From NCBI GenBank assembly GCA_019114265.1, contig DXFV01000033.1, positions 1-64,000 of the forward strand: 64,000 bases of DNA. Reading direction: 5' to 3'. Below, one piece after another: positions 23,343-32,955 of the stretch. This stretch comes from Anaerofilum faecale. Lineage in GTDB: Bacteria > Bacillota > Clostridia > Oscillospirales > Ruminococcaceae. The position numbers and the translations under genes were made by a program. Within the stretch, counting starts at the first letter, position 1. The number at the start of each line of letters is the position of its first letter. The notes under the pieces are model-generated. The model was not told where the DNA came from and did no database searches. It saw nothing but the letters and a program-made list of their open reading frames with translations.

Positions 23343-23813
23343 ATGCCGAGAAGAGGTAATATCGCCAAGCGTGACGTGCTGGCCGATCCTGTGTACAACA
23401 GCAAGATGGTCACCCGTCTGATCAACAGCGTGATGTACGACGGCAAGAAGGGCGTTGCCCAGAAGATCGTCTACGACGCTTTCGAGATCGTAAAAGAGAA
23501 GTCCGGTAACGATCCCCTGGAGATGTTCGAAAAAGCTCTGGAGAACATCATGCCCCTGCTGGAGGTCAAGGCCCGCCGTGTGGGCGGCTCCACCTACCAG
23601 GTGCCCATGGAGGTCCGCCCCGAGCGCCGCGAGACCCTGGGTCTGCGCTGGCTGACCACTTATTCCCGCAACCGCGGCGAGCGCACCATGCGTGAGCGCC
23701 TGGCCGCCGAGATCCTGGATGCCTGCAATGGCCAGGGCAATGCGGTGAAGAAGCGTGAGGATACGCACAAGATGGCCGAGGCCAACAAGGCGTTTGCTCA
23801 CTATCGTTATTGA
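23343..23813 (+). CDS. rpsG: 30S ribosomal protein S7
   Basis: Primary 16S-binding protein of the 30S head, 156 aa, beginning MPRRGNIAKRDVLADPVYNS and containing VRPERRETLGLRWL. It lies 117 bases after rpsL, a longer gap than usual, holding a small hairpin (AGGCTTTT/AAAAGGCCT) that could tune expression. GAAGGAGGG lies before the ATG. Second gene of the str operon. Confidence 0.97.
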   Translation: MPRRGNIAKRDVLADPVYNSKMVTRLINSVMYDGKKGVAQKIVYDAFEIVKEKSGNDPLEMFEKALENIMPLLEVKARRVGGSTYQVPMEVRPERRETLGLRWLTTYSRNRGERTMRERLAAEILDACNGQGNAVKKREDTHKMAEANKAFAHYRY

Positions 23814-23842
23814 TTTGTGTGTTTTGATTTAGGAGGTACCGT

Positions 23843-25966
23843 ATGCCAAGAGACGTTTCTCTGGAAATGACCAGAAACATCGGCATTATGGCGCACATTG
23901 ACGCTGGTAAGACCACTACCACCGAGCGTATCCTGTTCTACACTGGTGTAAACCACAAGATCGGTGAAACGCACGATGGCGCGGCCACCATGGACTGGAT
24001 GGAGCAGGAGCAGGAGCGTGGTATCACCATCACCTCTGCTGCCACCACCTGTTACTGGAGCCACAGCGAATTCCAGAACAATCCTGCGCTTGCCAAAAAG
24101 AACAGACACCGTATCAATATCATCGACACCCCGGGCCACGTGGACTTCACCGTAGAGGTGGAGCGCTCCCTGCGCGTTCTGGACGGTTCCGTGACCGTTC
24201 TGTGCGCGAAGGGCGGCGTGGAGCCCCAGTCCGAGACCGTTTGGCATCAGGCCAACAAATACCACGTTCCCCGCATGGCGTACGTCAACAAGATGGACAT
24301 CATGGGTGCGGATTTCTATCGCGTGGTAAAAATGATGCGTGAGCGTCTGAAATGTAACGCTGTTCCCATCCAGCTGCCCATCGGCAAGGAGGATACCTTC
24401 AAGGGTATCATCGACCTGATCGAGATGAAGGCCGACGTATACTACGACGACCTGGGCAAGGATGTCCGCGTGGAGGAGATCCCCGAGGACATGAAGGAGC
24501 TGGCCGAGCAGTATCATAACGAGCTGATCGAGGCTGTTGCCGAGGGCGACGAAGAGCTGATGATGAAGTATCTGGAAGGCGAAGAGCTGACCCAGAAGGA
24601 GATCAAAGCCGCTCTGCGCAAAGAGACCATCGCCAACACCATCGTTCCCGTTACCTGCGGTACTTCCTACCGCAACAAGGGCGTGCAGAAGCTGCTGGAC
24701 GCTATCGTGGACTATATGCCCGCTCCCACCGATGTAGAGAACATCAAGGGCGTCAACCCCGATACCGGCGAGGAAGAGGTTCGCGAGTCTTCCGATACCG
24801 CTCCCTTCGCTGCTCTGGCCTTCAAGATCGCCACCGACCCGTTTGTTGGTAAGCTGTGCTTCTTCCGCGTGTACTCCGGTATCGCGAAGGCCGGCACCAC
24901 CTACTACAACTCCGTAAAGGATTCCAACGAGCGTATCGGCCGTATCCTGCAGATGCATGCAAACCATCGTCAGGATATCGAGGAGTGCTACGCGGGCGAT
25001 ATCGCCGCGGCTGTTGGCGTGAAGAACACCACCACCGGCGACACCCTGTGCGACGAGAAGCACCCCATCGTCCTGGAGAGCATGGAGTTCCCCGAGCCCG
25101 TTATCCGCGTTGCCATCGAGCCCAAGACCAAGGCTGGTCAAGAGAAGATGGGCATTGCGCTGGCCAAGCTGGCTGAGGAGGACCCCACCTTCAAGACCTA
25201 CACCGATGACGAGACCGGTCAGACCATCATCGCCGGCATGGGCGAGCTGCACCTGGAGATCATCGTAGACCGTCTGCTGCGCGAGTTCAAGGTTGAGGCC
25301 AACGTGGGCGCTCCCCAGGTTGCCTACCGTGAGACCATCCGCAAGATGGCCGATCAGGACACCAAGTATGCCCGTCAGTCCGGCGGTAAGGGCCAGTATG
25401 GTCATGTAAAGATCAAGATGGAGCCCAACGAGACCGGCAAGGGCTACGAGTTTATCAACGCCGTTGTGGGCGGCGCCATTCCGAAGGAGTTCATCGGTCC
25501 CATCGACCAGGGTATCCAGGGTGCGATGCAGGCCGGCGTGCTGGCCGGTTATCCGGTTGTCGACGTGAAAGTCACCCTGTACGATGGCTCTTACCACGAG
25601 GTCGACTCCTCTGAAATGGCCTTTAAGATCGCCGCTTCGATGGCGTTCAAAGAGGCGATGCGCAAGGCAGACCCCGTTCTGCTGGAGCCCATCATGAAGG
25701 TTGCCGTTATCGTGCCCGACGAGTACATGGGCGACGTGATCGGCGATCTGAACAGCCGCCGCGGCCAGATCCAGGGCATGGAGGCCATGAACGGTACCCA
25801 GCAGATCAACGCTTTCGTTCCTCTGTCTGGTATGTTCGGCTACGCCACCGATCTGCGCAGCAAGACGCAGGGCCGCGGTCAGTATTCCATGGAGCCCAGC
25901 CACTATGCTGAGGTGCCCAAGAGCATTGCCGAGAACATTATGGCCGGCCGGGCGAAGAAAGACTGA
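23843..25966 (+). CDS. fusA: Elongation factor G
   Basis: Translocation GTPase of 707 aa. The G domain carries AHIDAGKTTTTERIL (P-loop), RGITITSAATT (switch I), DTPGHVDF (G3) and NKMD (G4). A G' insert, domains III-V and the domain IV tip GGAIPKEFIGPI follow. It lies 29 bases after rpsG with AGGAGGT SD. Strong codon bias. A hairpin follows before tuf. Confidence 0.98.
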   Translation: MPRDVSLEMTRNIGIMAHIDAGKTTTTERILFYTGVNHKIGETHDGAATMDWMEQEQERGITITSAATTCYWSHSEFQNNPALAKKNRHRINIIDTPGHVDFTVEVERSLRVLDGSVTVLCAKGGVEPQSETVWHQANKYHVPRMAYVNKMDIMGADFYRVVKMMRERLKCNAVPIQLPIGKEDTFKGIIDLIEMKADVYYDDLGKDVRVEEIPEDMKELAEQYHNELIEAVAEGDEELMMKYLEGEELTQKEIKAALRKETIANTIVPVTCGTSYRNKGVQKLLDAIVDYMPAPTDVENIKGVNPDTGEEEVRESSDTAPFAALAFKIATDPFVGKLCFFRVYSGIAKAGTTYYNSVKDSNERIGRILQMHANHRQDIEECYAGDIAAAVGVKNTTTGDTLCDEKHPIVLESMEFPEPVIRVAIEPKTKAGQEKMGIALAKLAEEDPTFKTYTDDETGQTIIAGMGELHLEIIVDRLLREFKVEANVGAPQVAYRETIRKMADQDTKYARQSGGKGQYGHVKIKMEPNETGKGYEFINAVVGGAIPKEFIGPIDQGIQGAMQAGVLAGYPVVDVKVTLYDGSYHEVDSSEMAFKIAASMAFKEAMRKADPVLLEPIMKVAVIVPDEYMGDVIGDLNSRRGQIQGMEAMNGTQQINAFVPLSGMFGYATDLRSKTQGRGQYSMEPSHYAEVPKSIAENIMAGRAKKD

Positions 25967-25992
25967 TCCCTGCGCGAATTTTGCAGGACAGG

Positions 25993-26022
25993 GCCCCCAA
26001 AAACCTCTTGATTTTTGGGGGC
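25993..26022 (+). terminator. Hairpin between fusA and tuf (partial terminator?)
   Basis: Perfect 11-bp arms GCCCCCAAAAA/TTTTTGGGGGC with an 8-base loop are followed only by ATATC. It may attenuate or process the mRNA between fusA and tuf. Confidence 0.5.
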
Positions 26023-26080
26023 ATATCAAGTAAAATTACCTTAAAGATTTTTTTCGGTAACGAAAAGGAGGAAAACAACA

Positions 26081-27283
26081 ATGGGTAAGGCTAAATTTGA
26101 GCGCACTAAGCCCCATATCAACATTGGCACCATCGGCCACGTTGACCACGGCAAGACCACCCTGACCGCTGCCATCACCAAGGTGCTGGCCATGAAGGGC
26201 GACGCCGAGTTCACCGATTACGCCAACATCGATAAGGCTCCCGAGGAGCGCGAGCGCGGCATCACCATCAACACCTCTCACGTTGAGTACGAGACCGACA
26301 ACCGTCACTACGCTCACGTGGACTGCCCGGGCCATGCCGACTACGTGAAGAACATGATCACCGGTGCTGCTCAGATGGACGGCGCTATCCTGGTTGTGTC
26401 TGCTGCTGACGGCCCCATGCCTCAGACCCGCGAGCACATCCTGCTGTCCCGTCAGGTAGGCGTGCCCTACATCGTCGTGTTCATGAACAAGGTGGACCAG
26501 GTTGACGATCCCGAGCTGCTGGAGCTGGTTGAGATGGAGATCCGTGATCTGCTGTCCAGCTACGACTTCCCCGGCGACGACACCCCCATCATCAAGGGTT
26601 CCGCTCTGCAGGTTCTGGAGAGCACCAGCACCGACATCAACGCTCCCGAGTATGCCTGCATCCTGGAGCTGATGGACGCTGTTGACAACTATATCCCCAC
26701 CCCCGACCGTATGGCCGACCAGCCGTTCCTGATGCCCGTTGAGGACGTGTTCACCATCACTGGCCGCGGCACCGTTGCTACCGGTCGTGTGGAGCGCGGC
26801 ACCGTGAAGGTTGGCGAAGAGGTTGAGATCGTTGGCCTGAAGGACGAGAAGTCCAAGACTACCGTTACCGGTCTGGAGATGTTCCGCAAGACTCTGGACT
26901 TCGCGCAGGCTGGCGACAACGTTGGCGCTCTGCTGCGCGGCGTGCAGCGCTCCGACATCGAGCGCGGCCAGGTTCTGTCCAAGCCCGGCAGCATCCATCC
27001 CCACACCAAGTTCTCCGGCCAGGTGTACGTTCTGAAGAAGGACGAGGGCGGCCGTCACACCCCCTTCTTCAACAACTACCGTCCCCAGTTCTACTTCCGC
27101 ACCACCGACGTGACCGGCACCATCTCCCTGCCCGAGGGCGTTGAGATGTGCATGCCCGGCGATAACGTTTCCATGGACGTTGAGCTGATCACCCCGATCG
27201 CTATCGAGGAAGGTCTGCGCTTCGCTATCCGTGAGGGCGGCCGTACCGTGGGTTCCGGCGTTGTTTCCAAGATCAACGAGTAA
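26081..27283 (+). CDS. tuf: Elongation factor Tu
   Basis: Delivers aminoacyl-tRNA to the ribosome. It is 400 aa: G domain (GHVDHGKTT, RGITINTSHVEY, DCPGHADY, NKVD), then domains 2 and 3 ending VGSGVVSKINE. AAAAGGAGG lies before the ATG. Last gene of rpsL-rpsG-fusA-tuf, closed by a strong terminator. Rpo genes are not in this window. Confidence 0.98.
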   Translation: MGKAKFERTKPHINIGTIGHVDHGKTTLTAAITKVLAMKGDAEFTDYANIDKAPEERERGITINTSHVEYETDNRHYAHVDCPGHADYVKNMITGAAQMDGAILVVSAADGPMPQTREHILLSRQVGVPYIVVFMNKVDQVDDPELLELVEMEIRDLLSSYDFPGDDTPIIKGSALQVLESTSTDINAPEYACILELMDAVDNYIPTPDRMADQPFLMPVEDVFTITGRGTVATGRVERGTVKVGEEVEIVGLKDEKSKTTVTGLEMFRKTLDFAQAGDNVGALLRGVQRSDIERGQVLSKPGSIHPHTKFSGQVYVLKKDEGGRHTPFFNNYRPQFYFRTTDVTGTISLPEGVEMCMPGDNVSMDVELITPIAIEEGLRFAIREGGRTVGSGVVSKINE

Positions 27284-27312
27284 TTTCCGCTCTGGTCTGA
27301 ACTGAACGACCC

Positions 27313-27352
27313 AGCGCTCCCTGCCGAAAGGCAGGGGGCGCTTTTTGCTTTT
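27313..27352 (+). terminator. Rho-independent terminator of the str operon
   Basis: 13-bp arms AGCGCTCCCTGCC/GGCAGGGGGCGCT with a GAAA tetraloop are followed by TTTTTGCTTTT. Confidence 0.95.
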
Positions 27353-27360
27353 CGGTCCTG

Positions 27361-27387
27361 TAAAAAACGGGCCGTGAACACGGCCCG
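27361..27387 (-). terminator. Terminator after the DUF1643 gene (first hairpin of the repeat block)
   Basis: On the minus strand, arms CGGGCCGTG/CACGGCCCG with a 2-base loop are followed by six T residues. Confidence 0.7.
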
Positions 27388-27544
27388 CATGTCTGTGTGG
27401 GGCGCTGCCCCACGCCCTGCCGCCTTTTGAAAAAGGCGGGCGAAAACTTTTTTAATAAACTGGCGGGCCGTGTATACGGCCCGCAGATAAAGTTTTACTC
27501 GATTTTTTTCAAAAAATCGCGGATTGCAAAGGCAGAGCCTTTGC
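27361..27544. repeat. Chain of six palindromic units
   Basis: Six hairpins lie in 184 bases: CGGGCCGTG/CACGGCCCG (27368-27387), TGGGGC/GCCCCA (27398-27412), CCGCCTTT/AAAGGCGG (27420-27439), GCGGGCCGT/ACGGCCCGC (27463-27484), CGATTTTTT/AAAAAATCG (27500-27519) and GCAAAGGC/GCCTTTGC (27526-27544). The first and fourth are near copies of each other. No protein is encoded. It looks like a REP-type intergenic element. Confidence 0.65.
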
Positions 27545-27557
27545 GAAGCTGTCGGGT

Positions 27558-28172
27558 TCATCTCAGCTGCCCCAGATACTCCTCCACATCAAAAGCATCC
27601 AGCCCGCTGTCCTTTTTCAGGTACAGCGGATGATGCGGATGTCCCTTCTTGCTCCGCGCGCCTGCCGTGTACCACTGCGCCCCGTATTCCTGCCCAATGC
27701 GGATCATGTCCCGCACACAGCCGGTCAGCCAGGGGCGCGCCTCAATGATCGTCCCCCATGCCGCCCAGACAGCAGGCGTCTGCCGGGATGCTTCCAGCGC
27801 ATACCGGAACGCCGCCATGTTCTCCGCATGCAGGCGGGGATTGCACACCCGCTCCAGATCCTGCGGACGGGTCGCACGCTGCGCGTATACATTGAACATG
27901 ATGAAGCTGTCAAATCCGTTGTGCAGCGCCACCCGCTGCACCGATTTCAGTGTGTTGTCCAGTGCGCCCGGCTCGGCCGTGGACGGGTTGATCCCCACAC
28001 AGATCAGCGGCTGCTTGCCTCTGGTTGCCAAAATATAACGGTATTCCGTGTATTCGCACGGCACATACAGCCAGCTCTCCCGGTCGTAGGCGTCGGACTG
28101 TTCCGCCGCAGCCAGCGCATCGGCAAAACGGAGGATCTCCATCTCGTTGGTGGAACAGGCGGGAATATGCAT
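27558..28172 (-). CDS. DUF1643 family protein
   Basis: A 204-aa cytoplasmic protein. The core matches DUF1643: YRYILATRGKQPLICVGINP followed by STAEPGALDNTLKSV, MFNVYAQRATRP and WAAWGTIIEARPWL. The family is scattered across bacteria and phages, with no reaction assigned. The ATG at 28172 has GAGAGGC about 6 bases upstream; the frame extends much further antisense to metK but without an SD. The gene lies back to back with the metK riboswitch unit and ends at the hairpin chain. Confidence 0.85.
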   Translation of the reverse strand: MHIPACSTNEMEILRFADALAAAEQSDAYDRESWLYVPCEYTEYRYILATRGKQPLICVGINPSTAEPGALDNTLKSVQRVALHNGFDSFIMFNVYAQRATRPQDLERVCNPRLHAENMAAFRYALEASRQTPAVWAAWGTIIEARPWLTGCVRDMIRIGQEYGAQWYTAGARSKKGHPHHPLYLKKDSGLDAFDVEEYLGQLR

Positions 28173-28279
28173 CGGGTGCCTCTCTTTCTCCGGCAGCAGC
28201 GCCGGCCGTTTCTGGTACCGCCATTGTACCACACCAGACCTCTCCCCAGCAAGTTCCGCGCGAAAATCGGCGAAACCTG

Positions 28280-28307
28280 TTGACATTTTCTCAAAACATG
28301 CTATAAT
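28280..28307 (+). promoter_or_regulatory. Sigma-A promoter of the SAM riboswitch-metK unit
   Basis: TTGACA-N16-TATAAT lies 25 bases before the riboswitch P1 stem. Confidence 0.85.
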
Positions 28308-28331
28308 TCTTATTTGCAAACAGAATAACAA

Positions 28332-28427
28332 CTTATCAAGAGCGGCGGAGGGAACAGGCCCTGTGAAGCCCGACAACCTGCACATTGCGTGTAAGGTGCC
28401 AAATCCTGCGGGAAACCGAGAGATAAG
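28332..28427 (+). promoter_or_regulatory. SAM-I riboswitch (S box) aptamer
   Basis: P1 pairs CTTATC with the closing GATAAG. Conserved aptamer blocks are visible: AAGAG near the start, GGAGGGA, GCCC with GAAGCCCGACAACC, AAGGTGCCAAATCCTGC, and GAGAGATAAG at the end. High SAM should favour the downstream terminator and switch off metK, the gene making SAM. Confidence 0.95.
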
Positions 28428-28435
28428 CGAGATAC

Positions 28436-28467
28436 GCGCCCGGTGTTGTTCCCCGGGCGCTTTTTTT
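28436..28467 (+). terminator. Riboswitch-controlled terminator before metK
   Basis: Arms GCGCCCGG/CCGGGCGC are followed by seven T residues, 8 bases after the aptamer. Confidence 0.92.
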
Positions 28468-28541
28468 GACCTCTTGAAAGTCGGTATTCTGGGATGCAGA
28501 ACATCTTTGCGCTCCGCGCAGTATTTCAAGGAGGAAACAAA

Positions 28542-29690
<1,149 letters not shown>

Positions 29691-29702
29691 TCCAACCCAT
29701 CC

Positions 29703-29744
29703 AAAACACGCCGCAGACAGCCCTTGTCCGCGGCGTGTTTTTTC
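29703..29744 (+). terminator. Rho-independent terminator after metK
   Basis: Arms AACACGCCGC/GCGGCGTGTT with a further partly paired loop are followed by TTTTTTCC. Confidence 0.9.
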
Positions 29745-29803
29745 CTGTTCCGCACCGGACGGGCACGTTTTTCATACAATGGGCCAAAAGGAGGCGGTTT
29801 TGT

Positions 29804-30043
29804 ATGATGATCGGAGAAATGCAGTTCATCCTGCTCGCAGGTTTGGCGGTGCTGGGGATCTTTTCGCTGTGGGATCTCGTCTGCCAGTGGCTGGGCCCGG
29901 CGCGGCGGGCAAGCATGACCGTCGTGCTGGAAGGGCCTCCCGCCGCCGTGCGCGCGCAGGCAAAGCTGGTGCAGCAGCAGTGGCCGCGCTGCACCGTGTG
30001 CCAGCATCCCACGCATTTACAAAATCCTCCAAACCGGGTATAA
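29804..30043 (+). CDS. Small single-pass membrane protein, unknown
   Basis: A 79-aa protein with an N-terminal membrane helix (residues 8-30, FILLAGLAVLGIFSLWDLVC). A short cytoplasmic or periplasmic tail holding a C-xx-C pair (CTVCQHP) follows. AAAAGGAGG lies 9 bases before the ATG. It stands alone between metK and recD2; the recD2 promoter overlaps its 3' end. No family recognised; the good SD and codon-like composition support it being real. Confidence 0.6.
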   Translation: MMIGEMQFILLAGLAVLGIFSLWDLVCQWLGPARRASMTVVLEGPPAAVRAQAKLVQQQWPRCTVCQHPTHLQNPPNRV

Positions 30044-30044
30044 T
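30016..30044 (+). promoter_or_regulatory. Sigma-A promoter for recD2-comF
   Basis: TTTACA-N17-TATAAT ends one base after the stop of the preceding small gene and 38 bases before recD2. Confidence 0.8.
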
Positions 30045-30082
30045 AAAACGATAAGACCAAACAGGAAAGGGGGCAGCTGCCG

Positions 30083-32281
30083 GTGGAACAGCAGATGCAG
30101 CTGCGGGGGACGGTGGAGCATATCGTCTACTGCAACGAGGAAAACGGTTACCATGTGGTGGAGCTGCTGGCCGACCAGGACCTGGTCACGGTGGTGGGCG
30201 ATCTGGGCGAGGTGAACGAGGGCGAGGAAGTGGTCGTCACCGGCCGGTTCGTCACCCACGCCATCTTCGGGTTCCAGTTCCAGGCCGACAGCTGTGTGGT
30301 GCAGCTGCCGGAGACCAGCCGCGGCATCCTGCGCTACCTTTCCAGCGGCGCGCTGCCCTACATCGGCCCTGCCACCGCCAAAAAGATCGTGGCCCGCTTC
30401 GGGGACGAGACGCTGGACGTCATCGCAAACTCCCCGGAAAAGCTCACCGACATCCGCGGCATCAGCGGCCAGAAGGCAAAGGAGATCAGCAGCGAGTTCC
30501 ACCGCCGCCAGGGGCTGCGGGAAGCCATCCTGTTTTTGGGGCAGCTGGGCCTTTCGCCGGCGCGCGCCATGTCGGTGTACCGCCATCTGGGGCCGGCCAC
30601 CGTGGAGGCGGTCACCCAGAACCCGTATCTGTTGTGCGGCGCGCCTGCCTGGCTGCGCTTTGCCGAGGTGGACGCGATGGCGGCGCGGCAGGGGCTTGGA
30701 CCCAGCAGCCGGGTGCGCGATCTGGCGGCCTTCGAGTATGTGCTGCGCCACAACCTGCAAAACGGCCACACCTGCCTTCCCGCCCACCAGCTCTGCGCCA
30801 CCACGGCCACCCTCACCGGCAGCACGCCGGAGCAGCTGGCCGAAGCGCTCGCCCGCATTCTGGCCGACGGTCAGCTCGCCTCGGTCACCTACGGCAGCCG
30901 CCAGTATATCTATCTGGAGGATCTGTGGCGTGCCGAGCGCGGGATCGCACAGACCATCCGGCAGATGGTGCGCCGCCCGGTGCAGGCGCCGGCCGGGCTG
31001 CAGCAGAGCATCCGGGTGCTGGAGCAGGCGCAGGGGATCCAGTATGCCGAAATGCAGCGGCAGGCCATCGCCACCGCGCTGGAAAACCGTCTGATGGTGC
31101 TCACCGGCGGCCCGGGCACCGGCAAGACTACGATCGTCAACGCGATCTTGTCCCTGTTCGAGCAGCAGCTCGACCGGGTGGCGCTGGCGGCCCCCACCGG
31201 GCGTGCGGCCAAGCGGCTGTCCGAGCTCACCGGACGCCAGGCCAAAACCATCCACCGCCTGCTGGAGGTGGATTTCTCCAAAGGGGAGGACGCGGTGCGC
31301 TTTGTGCACAACGAGAGCAACCCTCTGCGCGCCGACGTGGTCATCGTGGACGAGATGAGTATGGTGGACGTGAAGCTGTTCGAGAGCCTGCTGGCGGCCC
31401 TGCGCCCCAGCGCCCGCCTGATCCTGGTGGGCGACGCCGACCAGCTGCCCAGCGTGGGCCCCGGCAATGTGCTGGGAGAGCTGCTGCGCAGCGGCGTGGT
31501 CCCCACCGTGCGGCTGACCGAGATCTTTCGCCAGGCCGCAAAAAGCCTCATCGTCTCCAACGCGCACGGCATTGTGGAGGGGAAGATGCCGCAGCAGGGC
31601 GGCAAGACCGACGACTTCTTCATGCTGGAAGCGGGCGGCGCGGCCTGCCAGCAGCTGGTGTGCGACCTCGTGTCCACCCGGCTTCCCCGCAGCTATGGGC
31701 TTGACCCGGTGCGGGACATCCAGGTGCTCTGCCCCAGCCGGAAAGGCCTTCTGGGCACCGAGGCGATGAACGGGATGCTCCAGCAGCTGCTCAACCCGCC
31801 CGGTCCGGGCCGTTCGGAGCTGCGGCGCGGCAATCGCGTGTGGCGAAAAGGGGACAAGGTGATGCAGACCTGCAACGACTACGACCTGCAATATGAACGG
31901 CAGGACGGCGAAAACGGGGCGGGCGTCTACAACGGAGACATCGGCTACATCGAGCAGGTGGACCCGTCCGAACCGGCGCTGCGGGTCCGCTTCGACGACC
32001 GCGTGGTGGTGTATGCCGCCGAGCAGATCGAGGAGCTGGAGCCGGCCTATGCGGTCACCATCCACAAAAGCCAGGGCTGCGAGTTCCCGGCGGTGGTGAT
32101 CCCGGTGGCCGAAACGCCCCAGAAGCTGCAATACCGCAACCTTCTGTATACCGGCGTCACCCGTGCGCGCAGCCTGTGCGTGCTGCCGGGACGGCGCGCC
32201 ACCGTGCGTGCGATGGTGGCGAACGACCGCCATCAGCTGCGCTATTCCTGTCTGGCCCGAATGCTGGCCGACGAGACATGA
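30083..32281 (+). CDS. recD2: RecD2-type 5'-3' DNA helicase
   Basis: SF1B helicase of 732 aa, the RecD-like form that works without RecBC. The N-terminal OB-like and helix-hairpin-helix region (residues 1-200, ILRYLSSGALPYIGPATAKK) is typical of RecD2. Helicase motifs are Walker A GGPGTGKT at 342-349, VDEMSMVD (motif II), LVGDADQLPSVGPG (motif III), and AYAVTIHKSQGCEFPAVVIP with YTGVTRAR in motifs V-VI. GTG start with AAAGGGGG about 10 bases upstream. Its stop overlaps the comF ATG (ATGA). Confidence 0.95.
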   Translation: MEQQMQLRGTVEHIVYCNEENGYHVVELLADQDLVTVVGDLGEVNEGEEVVVTGRFVTHAIFGFQFQADSCVVQLPETSRGILRYLSSGALPYIGPATAKKIVARFGDETLDVIANSPEKLTDIRGISGQKAKEISSEFHRRQGLREAILFLGQLGLSPARAMSVYRHLGPATVEAVTQNPYLLCGAPAWLRFAEVDAMAARQGLGPSSRVRDLAAFEYVLRHNLQNGHTCLPAHQLCATTATLTGSTPEQLAEALARILADGQLASVTYGSRQYIYLEDLWRAERGIAQTIRQMVRRPVQAPAGLQQSIRVLEQAQGIQYAEMQRQAIATALENRLMVLTGGPGTGKTTIVNAILSLFEQQLDRVALAAPTGRAAKRLSELTGRQAKTIHRLLEVDFSKGEDAVRFVHNESNPLRADVVIVDEMSMVDVKLFESLLAALRPSARLILVGDADQLPSVGPGNVLGELLRSGVVPTVRLTEIFRQAAKSLIVSNAHGIVEGKMPQQGGKTDDFFMLEAGGAACQQLVCDLVSTRLPRSYGLDPVRDIQVLCPSRKGLLGTEAMNGMLQQLLNPPGPGRSELRRGNRVWRKGDKVMQTCNDYDLQYERQDGENGAGVYNGDIGYIEQVDPSEPALRVRFDDRVVVYAAEQIEELEPAYAVTIHKSQGCEFPAVVIPVAETPQKLQYRNLLYTGVTRARSLCVLPGRRATVRAMVANDRHQLRYSCLARMLADET

Positions 32282-32925
32282 AGGCGCTGGAAGTTCTGGC
32301 CAGCCTGCTGGCTCCGCCGCGCTGCCCGGTGTGCGACGAGGTGCTGCTGCCGGGCACGCAATGCGCCGCCTGTGCTCCGGCGCTGGACAGGCTGGCCTAT
32401 GCGGACTGCCGGCTGCCCTGTGCCGTTCCGGGCCTTTCGGGGCTTCGCAGCGGCTGGAGATACGACGGCGGCATTCAGGAAGGCATCCTGCGCATGAAAT
32501 TCGCTTCCCGCCCGGACCAGGCGGAAAATTTTATTTTGCTGCTGCTGTCCCGGCCGGGGATGTGTACATTCGTACGGGAGTTTGATATAATAATACCGGT
32601 CCCGTCCACCAAAAGCGAGCGCAGGGCGCGCGGATACGACCTGCCCCAGCTGCTGGGCCGGGCGCTTTCCCGCCGCACGGGAGTGCCGGCTGCCTCCCAT
32701 CTGCAAAAGGTGCGGGATACCCGCCGTCAGGTGGAGCTGGGCGGGGCAGAGCGCCGGCAGAATCTGAACGGGGCGTTTGCGGCCGCCGGACCGGTGCGCG
32801 GATGCAGGGTCCTGCTGGTGGACGACGTGACCACCACCGGCTCCACGCTGCGGGAATGTGCCGCGGCGCTGCGCCGTGCAGGGGCGGCGGATGTGTGGGG
32901 AATCACGATTGCGGCAACGAATTGA
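32278..32925 (+). CDS. comF: ComF family protein (phosphoribosyltransferase-like)
   Basis: Cytoplasmic competence-associated protein of 215 aa. An N-terminal zinc finger (CPVCDE near residue 16, CAAC near 29) is followed by a PRTase fold with the PRPP loop VLLVDDVTTTGSTL. The RRARGYDLPQLLGRALS and QVELGGAERRQNLNGAF stretches are typical of ComFC. In naturally transformable bacteria it helps bring single-stranded DNA inside (family knowledge). The start codon overlaps the recD2 stop, so it is translationally coupled to that helicase. Confidence 0.92.
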   Translation: MKALEVLASLLAPPRCPVCDEVLLPGTQCAACAPALDRLAYADCRLPCAVPGLSGLRSGWRYDGGIQEGILRMKFASRPDQAENFILLLLSRPGMCTFVREFDIIIPVPSTKSERRARGYDLPQLLGRALSRRTGVPAASHLQKVRDTRRQVELGGAERRQNLNGAFAAAGPVRGCRVLLVDDVTTTGSTLRECAAALRRAGAADVWGITIAATN

Positions 32926-32955
32926 ACGGATGCAAGGAAAGGGGAAAGATACAGT

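Noticed and set aside
23807..26029. Open frame of 740 codons antisense to fusA
   Set aside because: Composition is repetitive His/Gly/Leu with no family; fusA is certain.
27361..27544. CRISPR array behind tuf
   Set aside because: The hairpins differ from one another and are not regularly spaced direct repeats.
28332..28467. Reading the metK leader as a T box or other leader
   Set aside because: The GAAGCCCGACAACC and GGTGCCAAATCC blocks and the closing P1 stem are specific for the SAM-I class.
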